Assembly (NCBI GenBank): GCA_020086605.1
Contig: JACBWW010000070.1
Coordinates: 970,179-1,034,178, forward strand
Direction of reading: 5' to 3'
Source: Lanius collurio
Taxonomy: Eukaryota; Chordata; Aves; Passeriformes; Laniidae
DNA: 64,000 bases
A model generated the notes under the pieces. It worked only from the letters and a program-made list of their open reading frames with translations. It had not been told where the DNA came from and ran no database searches. Below, one piece after another: positions 12,283-23,956 of the stretch. Within the stretch, counting starts at the first letter, position 1; every line of letters begins with the position of its first letter. A program made the position numbers and the translations under genes.

Positions 12283-13209
12283 AGCAAGGTTTTGGCAGTA
12301 TGAGGACTGCAGAGGTAGCTTCTGCAACAAGCTGCTAGAAAGCTTCCCTTGTGTCCCACACAGCCAGTGGCAGATACCTCTAAGGGACCTGTTGCCGGCC
12401 AAAGCTGAAACCATCAGCAAGAGTGGTAGTGGCTCTGATCTAATGCAGTTAAGAAGGGGAAAAAACCTGCTTTGTGACAGCAGCCGGAAAGAGGAGCAAG
12501 AGTATGTGAGAGAAACGGCTCTGCAGACATCAAGGTCAGTGAAGAAGGAAAGAGGAGAAGGTCTTGGTCCAGGTGCCAGAGAAGAGATTCCCCTGCAGAC
12601 CCTGGTAAAGACCATGCTGGAGCAGTGGATGCCCAAAGAAGGCTCTGACTTCTCAGGCTCTTGACAGGACCAGTGGCCTTGTGGACAGAGGAGCCCACAC
12701 TTTAGCAGGTTTGCTGGCAGGACCTGTGACCCTATGAGGACCCACTCTGGAGCAGTCTGGTCCTGAAGGACTGTATGCCGTGGAAGGGATCCACTCTGGA
12801 GCAGGGGGAGAGTGCAAGGAGTCATCCTCTCAAGAAGGAAGGAGTAGCAGAGACAATGTGTGATGAACTGACTGCAGCCCTCATTCCCCATCCCCCTGCA
12901 ATGCTGTGAGGGAGGGTGTAGAGAAAATCAAGAGTGAAATTGAGCCCAAGATGAGAGGAGGGGAGGAAGAAAAGGGGTTAAGATTTGGGTTTATTTTTCA
13001 TTGCCCTACTCCAATTTGATTTTAATAAATAAAATTAATTTTCCCAAAGTTTATAGTGCCTGTGATGGTAATTGCTGAGTGGTTTCTAACTGTCCTTATC
13101 TCAACCCATGAATTTTTAGTTATACGTTCTCTCTCCTGTCCAACTGAGAGGGAATTAATAGAGCAGCTCTGGTGGGCACCTGACCTTCAGTGAAGGTCAA
13201 CCCACCACA
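12283..13209 (+). mobile_element. Avian ERV solo LTR, plus strand, about 0.93 kb
   Basis: The segment opens with GCAAGGTTTTGGCAGTA, the usual start region of a common avian LTR family. It carries the family's GC-richer body with repeated blocks of CACTCTGGAGCAG (12742, 12790). It has an AATAAA signal at 13024-13029 and ends at 13209 with GGTCAACCCACCACA, giving the canonical terminal CA. The 5' TG end is blurred around 12272-12283, and I found no convincing target duplication. The 223-, 129- and 94-codon ORFs in this span are open because of the LTR's GC-rich composition. They are not genes. There is no internal retroviral sequence next to it, so it is a solo LTR. Confidence 0.85.
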
Positions 13210-14502
13210 CCCTCTCTTGCAGAGTAACAGCAATAGCTGCCACTGGCATTACCTGTGTAACTGCAGCTATGCAAAACTGCAAATACACTACCTTTTTAAA
13301 ACACACCTTTCCCATACAGATGGTTCCTGCTCAAATAAGGATTTCCATTTCTCAGTCTTTTTACATTAGCATGTTCTTGATGCATACTCAAAGACTTGGA
13401 AAGCTCTTTCAGTATTGTCTTCCAGGAAATAACTGCATGAAAACAACATTAAGAGGCAAAACTTCAGATACATTTTTTTGACTTGGTAAAAACTAACATA
13501 ATCTAAATGCAGAGCAGCTTTTTGTGAATACGCCATCTGACAATATATTGATCCAAATCTCTATGTCTATTTCTCATTACCAAAGTATCATATCTGGAGT
13601 GAATACAATAGAGATCTAAAGTATAGTTGGTTTTTTGTTTGATTTTTTTTGTTTCTGTGCATGATATCTTTTTTAATCTGTTCTTTTAGGAATGGAGAAA
13701 GCTTCCCAACAGAGAAGCTGAGGAGTTTCTCATTTAGGGTAGTTGTCCCCCAGAAAAAGGCTATAGGTTTGGCTGCCTGAAAATAGAAGTCCTGATGTCA
13801 TTTCCATGTGTTTAAAAGATTTCAACAACCCATTAGAACTCAATGAAATATATAAGCCATTCAAAGCTCAGGGCCTTGAGGCACAGTTCTCCTGAAACTG
13901 AGTTGATCCATTGGAAGACAGGCTGTAATAACTGACATATTAGGGGCTATCTCATCTCCTCTCTCTCCTTCACAGGACACAAATATCCATCTCGCACTAA
14001 AGAGAATAAGGGGACATTTTTGTGATGGAGAGTGTAGTGATGCCACCACAGTTGAATTCAGAATTAACAACCATTTCTCAAAGGCAGATAAGCACAAGCA
14101 ATGAAACCTTAGATCAAATGCAAAGAAACAATTCCCTTTAATGATAGTAACTCTAAGATATGTGACAGTACAGTGTAGACTATCAGAGAGAACAGTACAG
14201 CACACCTGAATATGAAACAGCAGCTATTCTGCTACACATGTTTTACAGACAGCTCCACTATGCTGCCGTTTAATGCACCTTCATCAGGCTTTTTACACAA
14301 CCATAAAAGCAATCATTTGTTGGTCAATCTAGATCTGTGTTCTCTGGTATTGCCTTGGTGCTGTAATTTCAAGGCTCCTATTATCTTGCCCTCCTGGGGA
14401 CACGTGCTACAGTCGTGTGACTGTTTGCTCAGACATTCTTATTCAAAAGGCGTCGGTGGTTCACTATAGGAAAAGTATTTGAAAACAGAAAGAAATGGAA
14501 TG
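13210..14502. other. Non-coding stretch between LTRs
   Basis: No gene or repeat recognised. ORFs of 70-114 codons (for example minus 13861-14205) lack any familiar motif or splice context. Confidence 0.5.
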
Positions 14503-14508
14503 CTCATA
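14503..14508. repeat. Target-site duplication CTCATA, left copy
   Basis: CTCATA sits directly before the TGTTGC end of the LTR and is repeated exactly at 15283-15288, directly after the CCACA end of the second LTR. A 6-bp duplication is usual for alpha- and betaretrovirus-like integrases. Confidence 0.85.
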
Positions 14509-14751
14509 TGTTGCAGTGAGGGGAATCCCACAACAATATATATGATGACGATGGGGTTAGAAGGACAGATGAAGCAGTATTTTTGTAGATGTTCAGGGAT
14601 GATTTTATTTCTCCAACCGCATGGCCGGAGTTTCTCACCAGACTCCTCTGACCTTCTCCCCCCCCCAGCTCCCAGGCACCCAAACCACCCGATCAGGAAC
14701 AGGAATGGGGCACACGTGACCTGGGGACAGGAACAGGGATGCACCTCCACA
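14509..14751 (-). repeat. 3' LTR of the ERV, 243 bp
   Basis: This is the complete LTR. Read on the minus strand it starts TGTGGAGGTGCATCC and ends CACTGCAACA. A G-run lies at 14659-14667 (C on the plus strand). An AATAAA poly(A) signal lies at 14604-14609, about 95 bp before the LTR end. No clear TATA box was seen. The 271-codon plus-strand ORF and the 103-codon minus-strand ORF that cross it are not genes. Confidence 0.88.
14604..14609 (-). promoter_or_regulatory. Poly(A) signal in the ERV LTR
   Basis: AATAAA on the minus strand, placed as expected between U3 and U5 of the 243-bp LTR. Confidence 0.7.
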
Positions 14752-14765
14752 ATTCACCCTTTCTT
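14752..14765 (-). promoter_or_regulatory. Putative polypurine tract of the ERV
   Basis: On the minus strand this reads AAGAAAGGGTGAAT and directly abuts the TG start of the 3' LTR, which is where plus-strand DNA priming occurs in retroelements. The call is based on position and composition. Confidence 0.65.
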
Positions 14766-14788
14766 ATTAAATAAAATAACAGGGGAAA

Positions 14789-15187
14789 NNNNNNNNNNNN
14801 NNNNNNNNNNNNNNNNNNNNNNNNNNNNNNNNNNNNNNNNNNNNNNNNNNNNNNNNNNNNNNNNNNNNNNNNNNNNNNNNNNNNNNNNNNNNNNNNNNNN
14901 NNNNNNNNNNNNNNNNNNNNNNNNNNNNNNNNNNNNNNNNNNNNNNNNNNNNNNNNNNNNNNNNNNNNNNNNNNNNNNNNNNNNNNNNNNNNNNNNNNNN
15001 NNNNNNNNNNNNNNNNNNNNNNNNNNNNNNNNNNNNNNNNNNNNNNNNNNNNNNNNNNNNNNNNNNNNNNNNNNNNNNNNNNNNNNNNNNNNNNNNNNNN
15101 NNNNNNNNNNNNNNNNNNNNNNNNNNNNNNNNNNNNNNNNNNNNNNNNNNNNNNNNNNNNNNNNNNNNNNNNNNNNNNNNNNNNNNN
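14789..15187. other. Assembly gap 1 (399 N)
   Basis: The gap lies inside the ERV. Near-identical LTRs and the C-run at its right edge (15188-15197) are a likely cause of the assembly break. ORFs that cross the N are meaningless. Confidence 0.98.
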
Positions 15188-15282
15188 CCCCCCCCCCAGC
15201 TCCCAGGCACCCAAACCACCCGATCAGGAACAGGAATGGGGCACACGTGACCTGGGGACAGGAACAGGGATGCACCTCCACA
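15188..15282 (-). repeat. 5' LTR of the ERV, partial (its start)
   Basis: The first roughly 95 bp of the upstream LTR in minus-strand orientation. It is identical to the matching part of the 14509-14751 LTR. The rest is lost in the gap. The CTCATA duplication follows at 15283-15288. Confidence 0.88.
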
Positions 15283-15288
15283 CTCATA

Positions 15289-17548
15289 CAGTAATTTTTC
15301 ACCAAATTGTTATCATCTAGTTACAGAAAAGTTATTATTATAATACAGGTTAGATTTTTTTTTTCCTTTACTTTGGGCTGCAACACTACTTTTTATAAGG
15401 TTCTTGAGATATAACATAAAGTGCTACTTCTTAATGATGCAACTGACACTGACCTGCATAACAGTAACAACATAAATGAATTAGGGGTTTCAGAGGAATT
15501 ACTAGCAAGCAACTCCAATTAGTATAGGTGCATTTACCAGGTAAATCTTTTATAAATGAGTGTAATGTAATGCAATAATTAAGATGTTAAAATATTTTCA
15601 TTTAGTTATCCCCTTGGGAAAGATTCAAGAGCAAAACAGAAAACACTAAGGATAATTTTCATGGAGTTGATATGCCTGACACAAACACTGTTTACATCAA
15701 ATAGGATGAAACTTCATTGAATTTATTTACTGAGGGTATTTAGTAATGACAGAACTTAAAATCTTTCACTCCAAAAAAAACGCAGTTCTGTCTCCATGAG
15801 GTAGTCTTCACACAAGTATATGTTAAATTTTAACTCAAAAAAAACCCCCTAAAACCTCCCCTTCCAAAAAACTGTAATTTTGAAAGCCATAGCCCAGTCT
15901 TTCCTGACAAATTATTCTTTAGTTCTCTTTGCATTGCTTCTTTCTGAGCAGCATGAATAAAGTTTCGTGATTTGTCATTTGTACCACGATGTTGATCAAA
16001 GTAATCAGAGTAACCAAAATGATGATTAATGACTTAACTAATTTCTTCAGAAGACAGTTATGAATGTTAAATTTTCTAAATTATTCTTTTATATAGTGTG
16101 ACTTGTTTTGATTCTTTATCATGGTTAGCTCTGTTCCACTTTCTTCTTGTTCTAGGCATCACTCTATTCTTTCTAGTTATATTAATGAAAATACCTAAAC
16201 ATAATTGCACTAAATTCAGGGGACTCATCTAGTTCTGAATGGACACGATTCCTGTAGCCTTGTATGAGCCAATGTAAGTACTGTCTAAACCATGACATTA
16301 TGGTTGAACCTTTCTTTTAATTTTTCTTTCATCCCCTGTTATAGCAAATCTAACAATATTCCCAGTAGCTATGACACACCAAGTATCACAGAATTTGTGG
16401 AACTGTATTATGTTTGAAAAAAAGAGAATGTATAACTAACTTGTTATCTTGAATCAGTTTCTAGAAGACAGACATTTTTACTACGAAGACACCATCACAA
16501 CTGTCTTCACTTATCCCAGTTATTGGCAGCCTTAGCAGAAGGGCTTACAACTGAAAGAACGTAGGAATACAGCTATTTGAGACAAGGCTTTTGGAAGAAA
16601 AAAATTGAAACTTGTTGGAATAATAGCATGAAAAAAAAAATCATGTATCGTGTCTCTCAGCTGAATTTACTACTTTGCTTCAAACCACTTTTAATGAGTA
16701 GGGGTTTTAACTCATTTCTATATTTCTAGTGCCTGACAAAAGATTTATCATATACTTTTTAAGAGGATAGAATTATATATTTTTAGTCCCAATTCTAATG
16801 GAAAAAAGCATATACCATCAATATGAATCAAAAGCAGGTTGTCATGGTGCTATCTCTGTATTTGTTTGACCAAAATGTTTTTCATAGAGTTAAATGAACA
16901 CTAGTGAATCTGGGAATGTTGTGAAAATCTAATACACTTTTATGTGCTTCCATGGTTCACATATGCATTCTGATCCAAGTGGGGAACTGCAGATTCCCTT
17001 CAAATGTATATTTGCAGCTACAGAACATTACTGTGAAGTCTTTCTTGACACACAATATTCACTAAGTCTAAAAGCATTTGAAATGTCTCTGTTAATGGAT
17101 AAACACTGGCTCTGAAGATTGAAAATGTGTTTCTTGCAGAAAGTGATATACACAGATATAAGCACAAGATGTAGCTATGAAAACGATCCAATTTCAAAGC
17201 AATCAAGAGGAAAAAGGTTCAATATATATGACCCTCCTCTGAAAAAGAATTAGCTTTATTCAGTGGTTGTCAGCCTTTGCAGAGATGTACCAGTTCCAAT
17301 GAATGATAACACCTATAAAAAAACACCTCTAGGTTTATCAAGAACATCTCAAGAAAGGTGAATTAAATCCAGTATTGAAAATTCCACATTCCACAGAGCT
17401 AGATACAGTTCTGATATGGATAAGGAGCCATTCTACTCAGTAATAAAACATAAAAAAGTTGTAAGCAAGTGTAACAATATGTAGGCCATTATTTTATAAT
17501 AGTTATGTTGCGATTATAATGAAACCTGTTAGTTACAAAGACCAAAAA

Positions 17549-17550
<2 letters not shown>
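15289..17550. other. AT-rich non-coding stretch
   Basis: Nothing gene-like. It has a CAAAAA/CCCC-type short tract near 15836-15870 and scattered short homopolymers only. Confidence 0.5.

Positions 17551-17591
<41 letters not shown>
17551..17591 (+). repeat. Poly(A) run of 41
   Basis: An uninterrupted run of A, the longest homopolymer in the window. It could be the tail of a retroposed sequence, but the upstream 200 bp shows no recognisable element and no target duplication. Confidence 0.95.
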
Positions 17592-17594
<3 letters not shown>

Positions 17595-19394
17595 AAAAAT
17601 TCAGAAGTTTCAAAAATTATATTTACGTAATTTTGATGTACATAGTGGCTTCAGATACTTAGTATCCATCTCTATTTTTTCATTTGAAATGGGAAATAGA
17701 TGCTTACATTGTAACTTCAGCTTGTCCTTCCCATTTACATTCATTATGTATCTGCTCTTTAAACTAATTTTTTTTGCAGCAATTGTATTTCAGAATTTAT
17801 GCAAATTGAAGTCTGCACTTTAAAATGACAACCATTTTGGGCACAAACATCTGTCAAGAGAGAATAACATATTTGACACATCTCTCACAACAACATATCT
17901 AACGTCACTGATGTATCTAACACTGCAAAAGAAATAAGAAGAATTACATACTACAGGCACACATCATGTGCCAGATAGCCTAGTCAAGAGAGAACTTGCC
18001 AAAAAAAGAGAAAGAAAGCTGCTTGATTTAACGTTGGCACGTCTTGGACAGTTACTTTGACAATCTTAATATACCCTCTCTATCCACCACTGATCACAGC
18101 AAATAGTAAGCAGAGGAAGAAAAACAGTGATGTATTTACATTTATGTTGTACAAGAAACATACACATTCAGAGTTATTTAACATTCTGTAGGATACTTGA
18201 CAATGAGGCAACACCCTGAATGCCTTCTATTTCACTTCTATTTCACTTCTCTAACTCTTAACACAAGGCAAAGACATGTCAGGGACTGATGAATAGTTGC
18301 AATGTGCCAGCATATAACACCTCTCTTAAACCTCTCAGAGTAGAGTATCTACATATCTGACCCAGTTGGTCCATTTCACCCCCTTTCTGGATTGTCACAC
18401 ATATTAGAATTCTTCCTTGTTATGGTACTACGAAAAAAAAAAATCATATCTGAGTACTTCCCTTTCTTGTTCCATTTCTACAGAAGGAAACTCCTCAGTT
18501 CTTTACGTTAAACACACATTTAAAAAATAGTTTTCACCTTTTATTTAAAACCTAAATAATTTACTGGAAAAGATTAAATCATGGTTTTATGTAAAAGGAT
18601 TTTTCAAGTATTTCAGACAAACCTATTCATGTAGAGCTTTAAAATGTGTCCTATTTTAATGCAAAACTCATGAGATGTACTATTTACAGCAGCTCTAGTA
18701 TGCTATTTTGTCAGGACAAACAGAAACAACTACTGTAGATTATCCTTTTCACTGGTAACTGTGTAACTACTGTGATACCTAGAGCATTGTATCTGTGTTT
18801 CTAGCCTTGAAAATTGAATAGAAATAGGTTTGACAGAGAGCTTGCTGAGTACTGTGAAGACATCATTTCCATAAGACCTGCTGCTTCATTACTTTGGAAC
18901 AGAGCACATAATCAGGCTTCACAGGATTTTTTTTTTTTTTTTTTTTTTTTTATGTATGGATTGTTAATATTTACCATTAAGGGAAAGCAATTTTCCTACT
19001 CTGACTCCTTCAATTTCAGTCAAATCACAGCATCCAGACAGAGTTATCCATCTGGCAAACTTCTCCACTTGCCTTTTTCTCTTTTTGGAGATTTTTCAAC
19101 TGGTTATTTGAAAGGTCTAGAGCAACACATGGCTTAAGAAGAAGATTGGTTGAAAACTGAACTTTATGGGACTAGAAAATCTGAAATGATATGCAAGAGA
19201 TCTCTCTAAAATTATTTTTTTTTCATTCACTCAGTTGAACATGAGTAGTAAACCCATTTTTCTATGTTCAGATATTTAAAACATAAACAATGTCTGTGTG
19301 TGCGTAAAAACACACAGTCCCAAGTAAGATTGGCTGTGATAAAGTTATTTACAAAACAAGAAATAAAAAGGATTTTTTTAATATGTTCTTGGTT
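17592..19394. other. Non-coding stretch with a poly(T) run
   Basis: It contains a T-run of 25 at 18927-18951 and a tandem TCTATTTCACT pair near 18225-18250. The 107-codon ORF at 18814-19137 runs straight through the T-run and is not credible. Confidence 0.5.
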
Positions 19395-19482
19395 CGTTTT
19401 TTTTTGTTTTGTTTTGGTTTTTTTTTTTGTTTGTTTTTTTTTTTTGTTTTGTTTTGTTTTTTTGTTTTTTGTTTTTTTTTTG
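19395..19482 (-). repeat. T-rich (TTTTG)n tract
   Basis: T runs are broken by single G in the same style as 8331-8425. The ORFs on both strands (F/V/C-rich on plus, K/T/N-rich on minus) are compositional artefacts. Confidence 0.9.
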
Positions 19483-21637
19483 TAATCAAGATTCATCATC
19501 CAAATGCATTAATTTTTGACACTCTGATAAGGAAGGGGAATGGAACATGGTTTACTTCAAATGCATTCAAAATATTACTTTGTCAGAAATAAAAGGGTTA
19601 CTGCTACAGGATAATGGCAAACTATTTCTAGAATTCTATAAATTTACATCCTGTTTATACAGATCAGAAAAGATATTTTCTCTAACAAAGAACTAATTTC
19701 TCCACTGTCTCCAGATTGTTTATATTTGACTCCTCCAGAAACACTAACAGCAAGATGCTTACTTTAGCTTTTATTACATTTAAGAACTCTGTAGAACCAG
19801 CTATTGGTGAACTTCACCTGCTTTTTTTCACTCAGTTTTACCTACCTGGAGAATTCATGCTGCAAAACAGACTTACGGATTCATCCTACTAACCTCAAGC
19901 ACACATTTCAGAGTGCCCTTCACTGTTTATGATATTCATAAAAACAAATATGCATTGAGGCATACACAGATTACCTAAGACACAAGACTATTTGAGGAAG
20001 CCTAGGATGTTTAGTCTCTTAAATGATGTGTCATGAATAAATACTCGGAATTATACTGGATGAGCCTGAGTCATATCTTGCAGTTACAGCTGGACTTAAT
20101 AAATTTCACTGACATCAGAGATGCTGCATAGGAGCATAGAGTATATATTTCTGCAGGTACAACCAAAGTCTGTACATACATCCTGAAGCATTCCTAACTC
20201 CATGCAGGTGAATGTTTCTAATACTGTGAAGAATTGGGCAAAATGTTCTGGAAAAGGTGAAGTCAAGGACATACCAGAGAGTAAAAGTGCTAAGGGTGGC
20301 AGACTGCCATCACAGGAGAACAGAAATTTATTTTAAGGGAGATGTGAGAACACTAATGTTAAATAACAAAAGACATTGACAAGTTATTTGAAATGATGGA
20401 GACTTATCACATTAGTAAATTAAGATAATGCAAGGTTATTTGTAAAATCAGAATTTCACAGTGTCCACCTATGTCCTTGCAGTAATAAAAACTAAGATAT
20501 TTGTGAAAATATTTAGGGAAAAATATTTAAATTACTTTTCAGTGAACTACATCACTTGACTTACTGTTCATCATTACAGAAATTCCATAACTACTGCAAA
20601 AAAGACAGCAGTGACAAGACCTTTTAAACAGTTAAGCACTAAGAAGAAATATTTTATAGTTCAGAAGTAGTTCTCATCACAGACATTGTTATTTCAATCT
20701 CAATCTTCTAATCTAGCTTAAAGAATTTGTGATATTAGATTGATGACCTAGTATTTTCTTTCTGAAAAGAAAATTTTAATGAGATAGGCAAATGATGTGT
20801 GTTGCATGGTACAATTGAAGCATTAAAAAAAATCAGTAATAAATAATCACATGTACTATATATTTTGAAAAATGAGCTTGAACAAGTCTTTAATAAAGTC
20901 ATTATTTCTCTTACCATAAATCACTAAAGTTTGTTTTCCCTCACTAGACATAATGCAGTCAAGGACAACTGTTTTAAATTTCTCCTTGCTTATAATTTAC
21001 TGTACAAGAAGTTTCTCATAACTTTTCTTTGACTATTACAAAATAGTGCTACTCTATGTGTAATTATAATATACAAAATATTTAGTTAAATGAATAGAAC
21101 TCCCATCCTAAAAAGAACTTGCAAAATACTAACTAATATATATCAGTGTAATTGCAAGGATGGGTTTGAAGTCCCAGCATGCTGAGGCAGAACCAAACAA
21201 TTTATTGTCATAGAAATATTTTATAAAAATTGTATAATTTATCCATCTATCTACCTGAGCCAACAAACAAACTTCCACTGTACTGCAAGAGTTTCATATT
21301 CTTTGAGGGGCCAATGATTCCTTCTTTAGTGATTGCTATTGAAAAATGTCAATGAAAGTTGTCTGAGCCAATTAAGACTTTTTCCAGCCTGTTTCTTTAA
21401 CTTCTTCCACAAACAAACCAACAAACAAAACCAAATTAAATAAAAAAAACCCATAGAGATATTTAAAATCAGGATATCCCCTCATTTTGTCTAGCTCTAC
21501 TCTGCAGAATAATTTAGCATTGTGAAGTCAAGTGGAGCAAATTCAACTTTTTATCCCTATGTTTTGCCCTAAATATATGGCATCTATGTAAGACAGAGAT
21601 TTTTGTCATTGTTTTGCTTGAAGCAGAGATAGAGCAA
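19483..21637. other. Non-coding stretch, nothing recognised
   Basis: AT-rich, with no LTR, LINE or coding signature. A short CAAAC tract lies near 21410-21450. Confidence 0.5.
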
Positions 21638-21767
21638 GTCCCAAAACAGTAAGACAAGCCAATGTGTGCAGCAGGTAAGTGTTTACTCCAATGCACTCTG
21701 ACACTTGTAGGCACAAAAAATGGATTAGCCAGTTGTGTAAAGGATGTTGCCTCTTAGAATATGCCAA
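21638..21767. repeat. Unnamed repeat X, copy 1
   Basis: This matches 25905-26037 in direct orientation over about 130 bp. From GTAAGTGTTTA onward, about 95 bp carry only two or three differences and one A-run length change. The first 35 bp differ more. The flanks on both sides are unrelated. Translated on the minus strand, both copies share a PTSVRVHW-KHLP stretch, which simply reflects the DNA identity. I do not recognise the family. Confidence 0.8.
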
Positions 21768-23339
21768 TGTACATTTTGTACATGGATCATGTGCAATTCT
21801 GCAAAAATGAGACTTTTGTCAGTAAAAACTGACTCTATTCAAGCATGAATTCTTAGCATTCAGTCATAATTACACCAGGAACATAAGTTTTTTTTTTGTT
21901 AATAACATTTAATTTTCTAAGTAACTCCCTCCCCCTTCTCCCTCTCCTTCCCCCCTTTAAATGCAGAATGGTATGACAAGCATCTGGAGCCCTCATCAGT
22001 CTGGACAAACCAGGAACGTTCCCCTCTTCCAGTGAGAATTGTGTGTTACATAAGAAACTGTATTTCCATGTTTATGGATCAGAAAGGTCCCCATTCCTGA
22101 ATTTAATTTTAATTGGTCATTTGTGCATTATATTTTGGAAGTTCCTCTAACAGGGACCAGTAGTCATGGAAGCAGATCCTTTGTTTTTGTGCTTTTAAGA
22201 GACACAATCAAGACTTCAGAGTCCCAACTACTTCAGATTCATGTCTCTTGCACCTATCACATTTCTCTTTTGAAAGATGTAAAAAAGCTATACAATATAA
22301 TGTATATAATTATATAAATACACTCTCTGAACCTTCTTTATCCTACCTCTAGTTCTACAGAGAGCAAGAGTACAGTCTGAATGTAACTCTTAAACTGTTT
22401 ACACAAAGTTAGACTTTCTTTCCAGAGATAAGGACCATGAAACACACATTCCAAGAGAACTTCATAACATACAAGACTTGTCTGCTAAAGGACTATTCCT
22501 CACATGGCAGCCACAGTGAGACACTAATCATCCACTGCAAAATTTTAACAAAATAGCTAAACTACTTCAGATATTAATTAGTACTGAAGGAAGAAAAAAA
22601 TCCCCTTTTTTACAGCCATTCCTTGCAAAAGTTGTACTAAATATTCAAATTTAAAAAACTGTACAGGCCAGCAGTTATTATATAATAAACCTATACTGTA
22701 TGTAGTTGAAATTAAGACATCAAAATGCCATTTAAATAATGAATAAATTATGACTTTTTGTCGACTACAAACATTAATAAAAACAATTGGTGAATAAAAA
22801 ATTTAAAAAGCAAAAAATTTCTTGAGATTTAATAAAATGCATTAAGGTAAATACGGCATTCATTTATATATAAAAAAATATAAAAATCCTTTTTTTAGTG
22901 CCTTATCTCCCAAGTATTATTTTCTTCTCATCCATCTAGCAACCAAGATGTCAAAACAACCCCCCCCAAGAAATCCCAACCAAAACCAAAGAAAAAGCAG
23001 AAATAGTTGTTACCTGCAAGATGGTAAAACCTAAACACTAAACTAACTGTACCTTTAAGCATCTACATATGTGCACTAGACCTACAAATTTTGCACCTCT
23101 TTCCATTCTCATTTGTGTTCCTACCACTTTAACACTCTTGCCCGGAGTGAGTCTGAGATTTCTGCTCATTCGTTGGTAGAGCAGCACAACCCATGGCCTC
23201 TCCTGCTGACTTCACCTGTGACTCCTTTAGTTCACTACAACTGGGCAGCATTTGGGGTAGGACAAAGGAGTTCAGCAGTAGCTAAGGTTCTCATTGTGTT
23301 TTTTGTTCTATCCCGTGCATTGAATTAGGAACATGTATA
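21768..23339. other. Non-coding stretch with a pyrimidine tract
   Basis: It contains a 34-base uninterrupted C/T run at 21925-21958 and short A/T-rich runs near 22290-22320 and 22860-22890. No gene was recognised. The sequence becomes GC-richer from about 23110 toward the LTR. Confidence 0.5.
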
Positions 23340-23956
23340 GCATCACGTCATGTGCTAGCCCCAAGAGAAACCCAGAGGTGCAGCCGCTACCTGACTGGTT
23401 TACAGCAGCTTCACACAAAAGGCTCCTCACCCGAGGAGCTGTCTCTGAGCACGGTGTGAGGGCACACAGGTGGAGGTGAAGAAGCAGAGAGAAGGGACTC
23501 CTCACATACATCCCATACAGATATTTCTCCAGATGAAAGAGTAGGGGAAAAAGACCAAAAGACTTGAGCCTTTCCAGGGGTTTAATAGTGGGGAATAAGG
23601 GATACAGCCAATAGGATATGGGATAGGAGGCGGGGTTGAGAGCAAGAGAACCAACGAGGTTACCACATAGGAGGGACTAAGAGAAGGAGCCAAGGGGTGT
23701 TGAGTATCATGGAACTTCTCAGAACTAATACATCTTAACTTAAGGAAAATTAATATATATAGCCTTATACATAAAATAGGGAGGGGAAAACATGGACCAA
23801 TCATACAAAAATATATAAAGTGTGGAACCGGGGGGGATGATGGGCTCCCACCCTAACCTAGGAGTGAGGCATTAAACTTCGATGCCAGACCACCACAGGT
23901 TGGTGTAAGTTGTATTCTCAGGAGTCATTGTGGTTGCAGCTGCTTGCACCACCACA
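23340..23956 (+). mobile_element. LTR-like element, plus strand
   Basis: The segment is GC-richer than its surroundings and shows promoter and terminator parts in LTR order. A TATA box (TATATAAAG, 23812-23820) is followed about 55 bp later by an ATTAAA poly(A) signal (23871-23876), then about 80 bp of U5-like sequence ending CACCACCACA at 23956. The 5' edge is not clear. GTATA occurs both just after the 3' end (23957-23961) and at 23335-23339, which could be a 5-bp target duplication, but the sequence after the left copy does not begin with TG. Family not identified. It looks like a solo LTR, since no internal sequence follows. Confidence 0.6.
23812..23820 (+). promoter_or_regulatory. TATA box of the LTR-like element
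   Basis: TATATAAAG lies 51 bp upstream of an ATTAAA poly(A) signal at 23871-23876, the tight promoter-to-poly(A) spacing expected of an LTR with a short R region. Confidence 0.5.

Larger units (their letters stand above)
14509..15282 (-). mobile_element. Young endogenous retrovirus, minus strand, interior mostly in gap
   Basis: Two LTR ends flank gap 1. On the minus strand the order is: 5' LTR (starting at 15282 and running into the gap), unsequenced interior, a purine-rich stretch AAGAAAGGGTGAAT (complement of 14752-14765) that fits a polypurine tract, then the 3' LTR 14751-14509. The terminal dinucleotides are TG and CA, and a perfect 6-bp CTCATA duplication lies at both outer edges. The roughly 95 bp of the two LTRs that can be compared (14660-14751 and 15188-15282) are identical apart from the length of a C-run. 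This points to a recent insertion. The true interior length cannot be told from 399 N. No gag, pol or env sequence is visible. Confidence 0.88.

Noticed and set aside
12220..12891. 223-codon minus-strand ORF and the overlapping 129- and 94-codon ORFs as genes
   Set aside because: They lie inside the plus-strand solo LTR (12283-13209). Openness on both strands reflects its GC-rich composition, and none has a protein motif.
14479..15294. 271-, 183-, 173- and 159-codon ORFs around gap 1
   Set aside because: Most of their length is N, and the rest is LTR sequence of the ERV.
17300..17591. Poly(A) run as proof of a retroposon at 17.5 kb
   Set aside because: No recognisable element body, target duplication or transcript-like sequence precedes the run of 41 A.
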